Origin: Aradus depressus
Taxonomy: Eukaryota; Arthropoda; Insecta; Hemiptera; Aradidae
Assembly (NCBI GenBank): GCA_963662175.1
Contig: OY759215.1
Location: 17,225,079 to 17,289,078, forward strand
Direction: 5' to 3'
Length of the DNA stretch: 64,000 nucleotides
Below, piece by piece: positions 33,841 through 45,173 of the stretch (positions are counted from its first letter, which is position 1; every line of letters starts with the position of its first letter). The notes beneath the pieces are model-generated. The model had not been told where the DNA came from and searched no databases. It was given only the letters and a program-made list of their open reading frames with translations. A program made the position numbers and the translations under genes.

Positions 33841-34282
33841 TATTCCGGAGATAATAGAGTTGGACTAAGTGCTGTTTTATGTGCGTCAGTGTGCGGCCAC
33901 GAAGTTCGTTCAGTGTTTATATGATCCAGTTTTCTACTACGTGGTTGGGAATTGACCACTTTAAAATGTGAGTAATGTTGTTTCTTTTTGACTAAGGTGA
34001 CTTTTATTAGTCATAGTGAATAATGAGTTATTCACTGTAGTGTGGATTATTTATTAGTCACAAGTAGATTCAGAATTCACCTTGGAAGAGTTCTTTTTTT
34101 GCGAGCACTTTGAGAAAATTGGGAATATTTAAAGAAACATATCTTTCAATGACTGAATATTTGATAAAGAAGAGCCAGAGAAGATGCAGAGGATATTGGA
34201 AATATTTCGAACTTTACTTGCAGTGGTATTTCTTCTGATTTAAGGAAACTAGACTTTGGCACTTGTATGTTGAAAATATCGC
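33841..34282. other. Intron, no feature recognised
   Basis: No open frame or repeat identified. Confidence 0.4.
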
Positions 34283-34376
34283 TTAACGTCCCATCCAAAG
34301 GACAGCGTGCATAAAAAACCTAAGGACCTCGGCCGGATTTCGAACACTTAGTAGACTCTAAGCTCGGTAACACTGG
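34283..34376 (-). mobile_element. SINE fragment
   Basis: Only the region from CGCTTAACGTCCCATCCAAA to CCTCGGCCGGATTTCGAAC remains. Confidence 0.65.
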
Positions 34377-35227
34377 CAAAAGCTCGAGATATAAAAAAAA
34401 TCAGAATTTCTTCATTCATATTTGTTGTATGAATGTAAACAAGTACATAATTTCTTTTTCTTTTCTTAGTTTTACTGTTCTATTGTTTTCTTTTAAAATA
34501 ATAATTATTTCTTTATCATTTTAATTTTTTCTCAGAAATCGCTTAACTTTTTAATAAAGTTTGATAAAACTAGAAAATATATTTTAAAAAATTAAATGAG
34601 ATAATTAGAAAGTAAATAAAGAAAATAGACGGAGGGAATTCATAAAAAATAAAGTAATTAATTTGTTTATTGATATCAGTTTCATTTACACGCTTCTAAA
34701 AAAAATGTTAACCTATAGTTCTTATATTTATTATTCTTGATGTTGTTTTCTCATAACATAAATGTTGAAAAAATAAGAAGGAAAGAAAGAAAACCGGGCA
34801 TAAACAGTAGTAATTGGTTAACGAACCGTGAAACATGTTAAAAAGACCTTTTGAGTGTTGGGTTGACCTTAGACGAGAGGGAAACCGACTTTCGTCAGTG
34901 AAAGGATGCCGAGGAGCATAAAATCCAGACAGAGACACTGCCTAAAGAGACAAAAGGAGCACAGACTCGCTGCTCGGTATTTCATGGCAGGGGATTCGTC
35001 ACGGAAAAGAAAGCTTTCAAAACGACAAAGAGCCCTTAAAGAGCCTCTGCGCAGCTAATTATGGTCAATCTACGCAGGAAGGATAATACAGCCAATAGGG
35101 AAATATTATCAGTGCGAATAGTACTACAATACTAGTTAGTCTGATTGTATAATCGTGTGATCCGGCCAATACAAAGTCAGAGAGTAGGTTGTCCAGAAAC
35201 TGTGGTTAGAGCCCCGGGTCCTATCAT
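34377..35227. other. Intron, no feature recognised
   Basis: A 76-codon minus-strand frame at 34708-34938 has no recognised domain. Confidence 0.4.
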
Positions 35228-35280
35228 GACGTCATATCGTTTAGAAGCTCACATCGAGCTTTTCTTCATCAGCTGCTTCT
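35228..35280 (-). ncRNA. Hammerhead-like core, degenerate
   Basis: Minus strand: CTGATGA (near 35268), then a helix II with AGAA..GCTC pairing GAGCTTCT, then AAAC in place of GAAAC. Core otherwise intact. A single-base change at G12 would be expected to kill cleavage. Confidence 0.35.
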
Positions 35281-35384
35281 TATAGAGCTGTCAATATCAG
35301 TTTTATTTCTTGATAGATAATAAATATAATTATCCCTTGTCGTCTGGTATATACAGTAGTTCTAATTCTTTATATATTTTTCTT

Positions 35385-35610
35385 ATCAACGAAATTTCAC
35401 ATTTCAAAGTCTTCTGAATATGTTTTGACCATTTTCGCGATGTCAGTCTGTGTTTGTGATTGGATCTTTGTGAACACTTGACCTCAAAAACGATTGTAGC
35501 TTTGAACTTGAACTTTGAAATAATAATGTCTAATGTGCTAACTTAGATGTAATTAGATTTCGGCCGAAATCGGATAGAAATTGAGAAAACTTTATTTCGG
35601 GGTTTAATCA
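35385..35610 (-). repeat. Arthropod-type interspersed repeat (28010 family)
   Basis: On plus it reads TTTTGACCATTTTCGCGATG, GTCAGTCTGTG and AAAACGATTGTAGCT, the complement arrangement of the 28010 copy. Confidence 0.5.
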
Positions 35611-37474
35611 CATTTTACAAGATTTTACAAGACCTACCGCTTATATTTTCTAATCAAAAATCTCTTCCCCATTTATCTGTAGACGATTCTCTTTGGCCGC
35701 AAATCAATAGGCGTTGTCCTTATTTTATCTATACTCCTAAAATTCCATCTTATAATAATACCACATTCCTCAAAAGTCTTGCGGTCTAATAATTTAATTA
35801 GTTGATTACTTTACGCAATTAGTTGACTTATTTAGTAATTAGTTAATTGCGAAAAGGTGTTATCTTTTGAAAGAGAAACTAAATCAAGGCAGGAGCATTG
35901 TATAATATCCGACACCAAGGTATTAAAAACGCGTCGCCTAACGGTAGTCCGTTATGCGCTAGAATTTATGCCAATGAACGGGATAAATAATTAATATATT
36001 AACTGTACGTAATATCGTCTTTCTAAGAGACTCAAGACTTTTCAAACACAGTTGTAATCGAAACTTTATTTGTTTGTTTTTTATATATTTATTGGTTTCT
36101 TCGTGCTTTATGAACTTTGCGCTTTAAAGTGTAACGTATAAATAGTACGGAAATGTAACAACAACGTGCTTTATCAGTGCATGAATCCAGGTCTCGAACT
36201 CAAAAGTTTCTGAAATATTGCAGTGACATGTATGAATATGCATACTAATTAAAAGAAATTCAGAGTGATTGATACATGATTTTCTTCCACACAAAAATAC
36301 TAATTTGAAATGAATGAAAAATAAGTTTGAGAAGAAAATGGTGGGGAGTTATCCATAAAAATGTAGTGGATATACGAACTTGTTATTTTCACTTCGTTTT
36401 GGTATTTAGTTATTGGCAGAAGGCAATGAAATACCTCAACTCAGTTATTTTGATTGTGGTCCTATGCTGACATAAAGCATCATTGGACGAATTGCTTCCT
36501 CAATCCTCTTCTTCGTAATATTCGCAAGTTCTTGGCTGTACACTGACTAATTTCTTCGAACTTATTCGTATTGAGCAAATTGGCTGAGATGGATGTTAAG
36601 CCTAACGCTACAAAATGCCAGAACCCTGCAGTCGTTGTGCAGTCATTGCCGTTATGGATTTCATATGTAGGGACATTCTTTATAACTGTTCCCAAGTGCA
36701 TCTTCCTGTCACGGGCGAACCAGGTACATTCCCTGTTAAACGATGTACCTTTCGTCTAATCTTAAAGATTTAGTTATGCTAGTCTTGTAAGTGCCTAACC
36801 AAACGGGGACCGCGTATCTGAAAACATATACAGTTCCATCCAGTGGAGTGAGTTAATAAATGGAGACAAAGTTACATAAAATGCAATCGGCAGTTTCGGC
36901 ATTTCAGCGGTGATATAGAACTTTATTTTTTGCCCTCTCATTGGATCACTTTCCATGGTATATATTGACAATGTAGAAGCGAGTTGTAGCTACACAATGG
37001 ACAAGAGTTGGGAAGCAAGTGGTATGAAATATCTCTCTTCTTGTAGTAGAATAAAAAGAATATGAAGATGGATGACTGGAGAGAACTAGAAAAAGGAGAG
37101 AGGGCGACAGCGCAGATCTGAGGAGAATGTTCACTTGACTGATGGGTTAGTGTTGGCTAGCCCAAGGCTGGTTAGTCAGAGGGAAGGAAAAACGACCTCC
37201 TTAATGTTTTTGCAAATTGATACTTCATCTGAATCTGTACAGAATATGTGCAACCAGTGCACTCAAATAATAAAAAGGTGCTACAGGCTTAAGAGAAGAT
37301 ACATCTTGAGATATTTCAACAGAACGAAGCGATGGAAGGTGTTGGAATATGTACTACATGGCGGCGTATCTGTGTCAGTCAATTGATTAGTGCTTGTGGA
37401 ATTTTTTCGTTCATGATAACTTTTGTAGAAAGGCATACATTTTAGTAATTGTTGTGAACCAAAGGAGTTGAGAA
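35611..37474. other. Intron, no gene recognised
   Basis: Two overlapping frames (36480-36701 minus, 73 codons; 37135-37386 plus, 83 codons) have no recognised domain. The rest is AT-rich. Confidence 0.4.
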
Positions 37475-37863
37475 TATGGACTTGCAAAAAAAATAAAACT
37501 GGTTTATTTAATATATTGTCTAATTTCACTAACTATATATACATGGGAGTACTTTCGGTATTTCTACCATCCTCAGCCAAAAGCATAAGAGATAAGACTA
37601 AGTTAATTTTCAGAATGTCAGCATGTGAGTACACAGCTTGACAATTTAGCTTAGTTAGGAATGTCTGACGTCATGGGGAACACCAGTAGGGAGGGTAATG
37701 GGTTCCTCGAGAGGCTGACAATCTGAAAATTAACTTAGTCTTATCTCTTATGCTTTTGGCTGAGGATGGTAGAAATACCGAAAGTACTCCCATGTATATA
37801 TAGTTAGTGAAATTAGACAATATATTAAATAAACCAGTTTTATTTTATTTTTCAAGTCCATTT
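37475..37863. mobile_element. Inverted ribozyme-bearing element, helix III AGTACT
   Basis: Arms of about 160 bp run inward from ATGGACTTG and its complement CAAGTCCAT, almost identical to each other. Each arm holds a complete hammerhead layout: minus 37579-37544 and plus 37757-37792. In order: TGG (helix I), CTGAGGA, T, GGTA-GAAA-TACC (helix II), GAAA, the palindrome AGTACT (helix III), C, CCA (helix I partner of TGG). All core bases are present except for an extra T before helix II. The centre of about 70 bp is non-coding. The outer arms contain the AATTAGACAATAT motif shared with the elements at 15890, 40290, 57550 and 58040. Confidence 0.7.
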
Positions 37864-38108
37864 GAATTATTTCACAATATCTCTGCAATTATGTCAGTTT
37901 TCAGTTGAGAATATGTTTGAAAATATCTACAAATTCCAAATGTGCACGTAATTCCGAAACCGATACCATATAATTAATGTTAATAAAATTGATATTTAAG
38001 GAGGAAAACGAATATCAAATTATTTTTTATAAAATTCGTGGTCTATTTTTAGTTACTAACAAATTAAATAATATAAGTATCGTTGAAATACATTTCTGGC
38101 TTTCGCTC

Positions 38109-38123
38109 AGACTTTTCATATAA
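38109..38123 (+). repeat. Target-site duplication of the second R1-like copy, left
   Basis: AGACTTTTCATATAA here matches AGACTTCATATAA after the poly(A) at 38765-38777, apart from two T. Confidence 0.7.
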
Positions 38124-38764
38124 TTAGGGAGTGGCAGGAAGGATGGGACAAGTCCACAAAGGGACGGTGGACCCATCGGCTCATCCCTCGAGTCGAGCCT
38201 TGGCTCACCAGGACGCATGGGGAGGTGAATTACCACCTCACCCAGGTACTCACGGGACACGGTGGATTCCGGGGATACCTCCACAAAATCGGGGCAGCAA
38301 CAACACCAGACTGCCTCGCGTGCCTTGGTGAGACGGAGACAGCGGAGCATGTCCTCCTCAAATGCCCCAGATTTGAGGAGGGAAGGATAAATCTGGAGTG
38401 CAGCATGGGCGCCCCACTGACTGCTACCAGCTACGTGGACGCTATGCTGCGCTCCCAGGAGTCGTGGGATGAAGGCTGCGATTTTGCAGCGCTCATCATG
38501 GGTGGGTTGGCCCTCCAGGAGAGGGCTGACAAGAAACAACAGCAGCGGCAATAAGATCAGAAGAAGGGGCGTTACCAGCCACCCATCCTCCCTTCCGCGA
38601 AGTAATGACAGACCGTCAGTTCCGCGGAAGGGAATCAGGATCGGCGAAGGAGGGGGTTTTAGTGGGTATGGAGAAACGACTCGAGCCCCACACTATCCAG
38701 GGCTATCTTCCCTGGATGTGCGTGACTGGCATTTCCCCCTCCAGTGAAAAAAAAAAAAAAAAAA
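38124..38764 (+). mobile_element. R1-like LINE, short 5'-truncated second copy
   Basis: Collinear with 32108-32760 of the larger copy, at roughly 95 percent identity by eye: the C-terminal ORF2 with the zinc knuckle (CLACLGETETAEHVLLKC), the same 3' hairpin and a tail of about 18 A. The frame is open from the truncation to its stop codon (QQQRQ end). The pair shows at least two insertions of this family in a single intron. Confidence 0.85.
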
Positions 38765-38779
38765 AGACTTCATATAAAA

Positions 38780-40289
38780 ATTGACTTATAATCGAAATTT
38801 ATTTTTATATTTTTCAAATTTTATAAACAAGAAAATTGTCGTTGCAAAGCATTGATTTCAGTGCTAGAAAAGGATTCGAAGAGAACATGGTTTCTGCTCT
38901 GGTGGGAATACACTAGGAGGTTACGTCTAACAGCACTTTTGTCTCCGGATAATAGGTAAAGTGTATCTAGATTTACATAGCATTCCACCCAGTAGAATTT
39001 ATTGGATGATCAGCTGTTAAATGTCCGATGCAGTTAATGGAGGAGTTACACTGGAAACTGGATATCAGTGATTGCTTCCAATGCGTTCTACAGTTGACTG
39101 ATAGTGTTACTTTCTTCATCTTTGTCAACTCATTAATTTACTCACTTAACGTTATTTTCTCTTTCATTTAATAGTTTGTCAGTCTTGATTTATATAATGT
39201 TTTTTTCCGTTCAAGAAAACCGGTGCATCTCCCCCTTCTCTTGGGAAAATATTTCGAAAAACTATGGGTCCATACATTTATTCCATCTGATATTTTTTTG
39301 GACATAAAAGTCCCATTCACTGCCCTTTCATGCGACCGATAGACCGAAAATCTATAGGCGTCTTATTCATAATCCCCTGTATTTCATATAGACGAGAAAG
39401 TGAAAACAAATGTTATGAAAATTAACAATATTGTCAGGAACTTGATGGAGGAGAATACTGCCAGACTTTTTTGAGGTTATTTCTATTTAAATTAAAGCCC
39501 ATTAACTTTCACCGGAGTATTGCACTTGCTCCAGGCTCTCAAAGGGATAGTTTTCTACGCCAAAGGAATCGCTGATGGAGTACAAGAAATGGAACTTAAG
39601 TGTTAAAACTATTTTTAAAATAATAATATTTATCTATAGGGTGATATACTGGAGTCCCAATTTTTGGAAGTAGCTCTTTGTATGTATCTTATAGACAAGT
39701 AAGTTGAACTCAAGCCATTAACAGAAGAATTCGGTAATGGAAGAGGAGCCATCAAGTTCTGGAATCCGGACCTTTCTACAGAAAGGACTTATCATTCTAT
39801 ATTAGAAAGCTCGTTATCACAATATGAGACCAAGACAGTGGCAAAGACCTTGACGAACAAATTCAGGGAGGCAGACATGAATTTCTGGAGTATAAGTACA
39901 CACTTAAAATAGGTGAAGTATGCCACGGGAGTGAAAGTTCACGACATGGTGAATTAAATCACCAGAAGATCCTGATTATCTTTGGAGTCGGCCGACGGTA
40001 ATCATGGAATGGATACCCCAGCAGGCAGAATGAGAGGAGAATGGTCTTGGGAAGGTTTCGTTCGATCCGCGTCTTCTTGCAAAATGAGCGCTAGCTCTAC
40101 AACAGTTGATTGCATTGACATGGAATTTCTTGTATAGCATCCTGACATGTAATCCTAATCTTTAAACATAGGTCATGTGGCATCTAAAAAGTTTGAATGG
40201 AAAAAGATTTTGTGGAGTGGGCCAATACATAAACACGTTCGAATACATTTCTGCGATACAGTGGAAAGTTAATAAAATAAATAAAAACA
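38780..40289. other. Intron, no gene recognised
   Basis: No frame above about 60 codons. The part 39700-40100 has a less AT-rich, protein-coding-like texture but stops in all frames; possibly an old retroelement. Confidence 0.4.
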
Positions 40290-40500
40290 AATAACTTTTT
40301 TAACTTTCATATTGTCTAATTATAATAAGGTTTTGGCTTACGCCATCTTCAGCACGAACTTCATTCATGTCACTTTTGAACTTTGTGCTGACGATGGCGT
40401 AAGGCAAAATCGATAAACTTCATGTAGGTATATATTTTTGTGAAATTAGACAAATAATAGTTTCACAAGTTCTTAGTTTTAATTTATTTTACATAAAAAA
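40290..40500. mobile_element. Inverted ribozyme-bearing element (CTGACGA family)
   Basis: Left minus core CTGAAGA (40352-40346) with helix II GGC...GCC; right plus core CTGACGA (40388-40394) with GGC...GC and then ATCGAT, the expected palindromic helix III. The GAAA is changed to AAAA in both arms, so neither is intact. The centre GTCACTTTTGAACTTTGTG also occurs at 16190 and 58060. Confidence 0.6.
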
Positions 40501-41084
40501 TACGTACTGGCTCTTCAATGGTTGATCGGATTTTCATGAAATTTCATATGTAGCATAATTATAAGCCCAGTACAAACATAAACATTGTTCCATCTCAAAG
40601 TGGGGAGACATAAAATTATTGCTAGCTAACGTCTGATCAGATTTTGATAACATTTCTCACGTATCCTCATAAGCTTGGTTACAGTTACTAACCTGTTCAA
40701 AGTTACTAACTAGACACAGTTGAGTAACCTGTTAATAAATAAACAATGTTGATAATGTGAATATTGTTCTAACTGTAAAGGAATTGATGCATTCAATGTG
40801 CATCTTAATGTAGTTGTCCACTTTTTTGAATCCCAAATCGCCTATTGACTAGATATTGAAACATTGATTGACCTAGAATCCTCAGAGATCCTATTCAAAG
40901 TACACACAAAACCACACTATTGTCACTGGTTTGTTCAATAGTAGGGTATAACATCCTTGACGACCAATTCTTAGTCAACAATACTACCATAAATTGCAGT
41001 TTGTATCTGTCAAACCATCCTTCGAAAAGTGAAAAAAAAATACGTGTATAACCTGCAATGTACTCCAGCACAATTTAATCTGAC

Positions 41085-41201
41085 CTTCTGGATCCACGTA
41101 TTAAATTTCATGTCGATATATTAATTATATTGACAATTTTTGTTTTTTTAAAGTTGAGCCACCCTCTGATTTTTCCTTTTCTTTGGCCGATTCTGCAGAA
41201 C
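41085..41201 (+). repeat. R3 copy, left portion (continues at 41730)
   Basis: R3 internal text (AAATTTCATGTCGATA, GCAGAACATTAATAGGTGT) is split by the ribozyme element at 41214-41717 and resumes after its target duplication. Confidence 0.6.
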
Positions 41202-41729
41202 ATTAATAGGTGTCTCGCAGGATGTCAAATATAAGGTAGTCTGACCTCTCACAGATTTTTTATTTAAGTAAGCTAGCCGGCTTTCAAGGTTTCCCTCATC
41301 ATCAGGCAGTGTGATAAAATTTTTTTGAATAAAACTAAATAATAAAAAAAAAAATAAAAAAAAAATAATAAAAACAAATAAATAACAATCTACAACAACA
41401 AACATTAACAATTTAAAATATCACGGATGGGGACAGACGAGTTATTGCTGTCCACCATCTGAGTCACAACTCTTGTCCGAGAGACTCTGTCCCCATCCAT
41501 GATATTTTAAATTGTTAATGTTTGTTGTTGTAGATTGTTATTTATTTGTTTTTATTATTTAATTTTATTCAAAATTTTTTTTATCAGACTGCCTGATGAT
41601 GAGGGAAACCTCGAAAGCCGGCTAGCTTACTTAAATAAAAAATCTGTGAGAGGTCAGACTACCTTATATTTGACATCCTGCGAAATAATCACTTCTCACT
41701 ACATCAGCTATCTTCATATTAATAGGTGT
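41202..41729. mobile_element. Inverted ribozyme-bearing element with 12-bp target duplication
   Basis: ATTAATAGGTGT at 41202-41213 and 41718-41729 flanks a 504-bp element inserted in R3. It is an inverted dimer. Each half, read from the centre outwards, has the hammerhead core and then about 95 bp ending near TATTTGACATCCTGCGA. Right copy (41591-41626): GC, CTGATGA, T, GAGG-GAAA-CCTC, GAAA, palindrome AGCCGGCT, A, GC. Left copy has one change (TTTCAAGG) next to the GAAA. The centre holds ATGGGGACAG-type sequence. This is the best-defined insertion of the family. Confidence 0.8.
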
Positions 41730-41870
41730 AGTTCTTAAAGGGTTTTGAATTTACAAAAGGAATTTTGTGTCAATACAATGTTTACAAAGGAGGTAATTAG
41801 TGTGTTTGTGTTAAGCCCTCTCCCCTAGTCCGCCCTTTCACATTGGCATGTTTGGCTGACAATCAAGTCA
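41730..41870 (+). repeat. R3 copy, right portion
   Basis: Continues AGTTCTTAAAGGGTTTTGAA and TGTGTTAAGCCCTC, the R3 order, and is then interrupted again by the element at 41871. Confidence 0.55.
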
Positions 41871-42095
41871 ACAAGTAATAAGATGTATCAGTCCAACATA
41901 ATTTATTTTAACCACAACTAGTTTCGTCAGTGAAGCTGACATCATCAGGTGGTGAATCCATCTGGTCCCTGTCCAGAGTCCTTTGACCTCTTCTCCAATA
42001 AGATTCACCACCTGATGACGTCAGCTTCACTGATGAAACTAGTTGTCGTTAAAATAAATTCCGTTGGACTGATACATATTATTACTTATTTAATT
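41871..42095. mobile_element. Inverted element with two near-complete hammerheads, helix III ACTAGT
   Basis: Left minus copy, 41953-41911 (43 nt): ACCAC (helix I), CTGATGA, T, GTCAG-CTTCA-CTGAC (helix II), GAAA, ACTAGT, T, GTGGT pairing all five bases of ACCAC. Right plus copy, 42007-42049: same, with C for the extra T, a G-T pair in helix II and one mismatch in helix I. The outer arms pair (GTATCAGTCCAAC on both sides). The left copy has the full set of conserved core bases and is the strongest ribozyme candidate in the window. Confidence 0.75.
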
Positions 42096-42130
42096 GTGTT
42101 AATCCCTCCCATCACTTTGACTGAAAATAA

Positions 42131-42260
42131 TTAGGGATGGGTATCGACCAACAAAACATCGATTAATAACATCGATTATTATTTTTAACCAGTTAATCGA
42201 TACACTAATTAATAGTTGGTTAAATAATCGATTAATCGATTAAACGATAGCACAAACAAA
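42131..42260. mobile_element. Possible hAT-type terminus
   Basis: TAGGGATGGGTATCGA followed by ATCGATTAATCGATTAA resembles the ends of hAT transposons. The opposite end was not found. Confidence 0.3.
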
Positions 42261-42461
42261 AGTTATTACAATCAGTTATAATACCACAAGAGTGGTTTAC
42301 TTGGAGACAGATACAGTTTTTTCATGTTTTCCCAGTTACTATTGATCCTGAAAGTTACAGAATAACACGAAAGACATTTTTTCTTTACAATTAGAAATAA
42401 CGGATATAAATAATATTTTCTAGTATTGAAAGGCGAGGGAGGAAAGAAGTGGGGGAAAGAG

Positions 42462-42690
42462 TTAGTTATTGTGAGTAATGCTCAGGCTTTAACTTCGAGG
42501 TCATATCGCCTACTACCACAACGCTCTTTCGTATCTCTGGGAAACATGAGCTCGACTCTACAATGGGAGTCCTTAATTTTTTCTACTCTAAATTTTTATT
42601 CACCTAGGGTAGGGGTCTTTAACGAATACCTCGGGACCATCGCTTAACGTTCCGTCCGAAGGACGCCGTGCTCAAGGTTTTTTCACCTGA
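42462..42690 (-). mobile_element. SINE, 5'-truncated
   Basis: From TAATGCTCAGGCTTTAACTT to GTGCTCAAGGTTTTTTCACC; the tRNA head is missing. Confidence 0.75.
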
Positions 42691-42699
42691 ATACTAGGG

Positions 42700-42845
42700 A
42701 AACTGTAGGAAGTATTATGTAATCGGTCAGAAATTCGTGGACCGACTCCAGATTCCTAAAATGAAAAAAAAAAAAAAAATTCTTATCTGTCTCTGTGTAT
42801 GTCTGTGAACACTATAACTCCCAATAAAATGAATTGTGATGAAAA
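42700..42845 (-). repeat. R3 fragment, minus orientation
   Basis: ATTATGTAATCGGTCAGAAA and CTGTGAACACTATAACTCCC are R3 3'-region text in reverse. Confidence 0.55.
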
Positions 42846-43401
42846 AAAAAAATACATACAATAAAATTATTAAATTATTAATACAAAAAAAATTAAAAAT
42901 ATTTATTTTTCTATAAAAAGCAAATTTTTTTTAAAACAAAGTAAAAAAACAAAACACGGCCTTCAGCTGTTTTTTTAGTGTGTGTAGAGTGTAGCCGAAG
43001 CCTAGGTTCAATGGCGATGGTCTGAGTGAAGATGGACAGTGGTGTTTAGGCTTAAATTGTAATGAACTAAATAGAAGTGAATTGACGGTGAAATTGATCC
43101 GCAAAGAAGGTACGGTTGTTTGTTTATATGTACAGGATATATGCCCAGAAAGATATAACTTAAGAATGGCCAAAAAGAAAAAAAAAACATAGAAAGAAGA
43201 TTGAAATAATAGTTTTAAGAATTAAGTTTTTAAGAGTTTTTCTTTTGATTTTTTTTTTGTTTCAATGTTTAGTTTTATAATTTTATAATGTAGATGGTTT
43301 AAAAAAATAAACCCAAACTATTTGTTCTAGTTAATTCTATTCTATTCATTTTCCCTGTTGGCCCAATAAAATTATTTGAAAACTTTTGGATTAGATTTAA
43401 T
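42846..43401. other. Intron, no feature recognised
   Basis: A/T-rich low-complexity sequence; no gene. Confidence 0.4.
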
Positions 43402-43746
43402 AGGTTAGGTTAGGTTTTATGACTCATGCCCGGGCATTAACTACGAGGTCATATCGCCTACTACCAGAGCGCTCTTTCGTCACTCTGGTGGACATGAGCC
43501 CGACTCTACTGTGGGAGTCCTAAATTTTGCCTATCCTAAATTTTTATTCATCTAGGGTAGGGGTCTTTAACGAGTACCTGACATCGTACAGGCTCGGGAC
43601 CATCGCTTAACGTCCCATCCGAAGGACGGCGTGCTTAAGTTTATTTTACCTCCCAAATAAAATAAACTAAGGGCCTCGGTCGGGTTACGAACCCACGACC
43701 TTGAGCTCAGAAGTCAAGCACGCATACCACTGAGCTACCGGCGCCC
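43402..43746 (-). mobile_element. tRNA-derived SINE, full-length
   Basis: Well-preserved copy with A and B boxes and a tail of three pentamers (TAGGTTAGGTTAGGTT on plus). Confidence 0.9.
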
Positions 43747-44800
43747 TCGATTAGATTTAATATTTTTGTAAAATTTAGAAGACAAAATGGTATCTCTTTA
43801 AAAACCCAAATAAAAAGTATTTAATTGAAATTTTTAAAAAAAATATGTGCACTTTATTTAAAATTGCACGTCTTGAACTTTTGATACTTTTTAGGGCCCT
43901 TTTCGAAAAACTACTGTAGAATTCAAAATTTAGTAAAAGAAAAGAGATAACATTTCTACAGGAATGTGGTAATTTATTGTTTATTATTTATTCTTTTTCG
44001 TTTTAATTCAATTATATTAATTATTATTTATATTTTTATTTATTTAAGATTAACACTATGATATTTACCAGAGAATATATCAAAACGAAATATTACATGT
44101 TTATCTAAAAACTCCTCGGTCAAAGGGAAGTGGAGATTAGGGAGAGGATTAACACAGAAACTTTAATAAGCTGTTGTCTTGAATTTAATCAGCATGGACA
44201 TTTAAATGATCATTGAGAAGTCCCTTCAGAGCGGAATACTTAGTTTTAAATTTGTGCTTGGGGAAGTACATTTCTGTTTTCCAACCGATTACATAACTTC
44301 CCGTATACTTCTTATATGTGGGAAACTAAAAATAAATAGGATGAGTGTTTCCTTGATGAGGGTGGATATTAAATAAACGACAGGACATAAAGGATACAGG
44401 TACTGTACCTCGCTGTTTGCTTCCTTGTGTGACCACCTCAAACACAATACAACACACAATTTCACTTCCGAACCACCTCCAGATGGTCAAACATTAGGTC
44501 AATTCTTTAAACGTATCCGCCCTCATTCTCTTCTCTTTGTTCGAGACCAGATATAACATTTTCTTTCCATTACTTTTTCTACTACAATAAAATAAAAAAA
44601 ATAAAAAAATAATAACCTTGTTGTGCGAGTCTGTAAACTTTCTAATGCCTCTAGTTTTTGTGACAATTGCGACAGGATATTACTCTACTGAGCAATGATT
44701 TGTAGTTTTTCTGGCTTACAATGAAGATTTTCACAATAATTATTATAAACGTTGGGTACAGTTTTTTTTTTTTTAGTTTCGTTTTAAAAAGAGAAAGAAA
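43747..44800. other. Intron, no gene; R3 tail fragment at about 44240-44330
   Basis: The R3 3' signature (ACATAACTTCCCGTATACTTC) is at 44289-44312. The remainder is AT-rich without recognised features. Confidence 0.45.
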
Positions 44801-45173
44801 AAAAGGTTGTCGGTGAATCACTGACTGCACTTCTCGAGCACTCCCTCCAAAACCGTTTGGACTGAAATTTAATAATTGACTTACACAGTTACTTATGAAT
44901 CCTCATACCAAATTTTGTGTCGATTCATTCATTACATCGATATTGGGATTTTTCAATTTAGCCCCCCTCTGATCCCCTCTCCCAGTCAGCTGATTCCGCA
45001 AATAATTAATGGTACTGTCTTAGAGAGTTCTGGATACGCATACAAAATTTTGTGTCAATACATCCATTCTATCGAGAGTTATCGTGTCCACATACACACA
45101 GAGACAAATAGAATTTTTCTTTTTTCATTTTTGGAATCAGGAGGTCATACAGTGGGACTTCTGAATTCTCGTA
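44801..45173 (+). repeat. R3 copy, left portion (continues at 45443)
   Basis: Starts with GTCGGTGAATCACTGAC, the R3 end palindrome, and runs to the insertion point of the ribozyme element. Confidence 0.65.
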
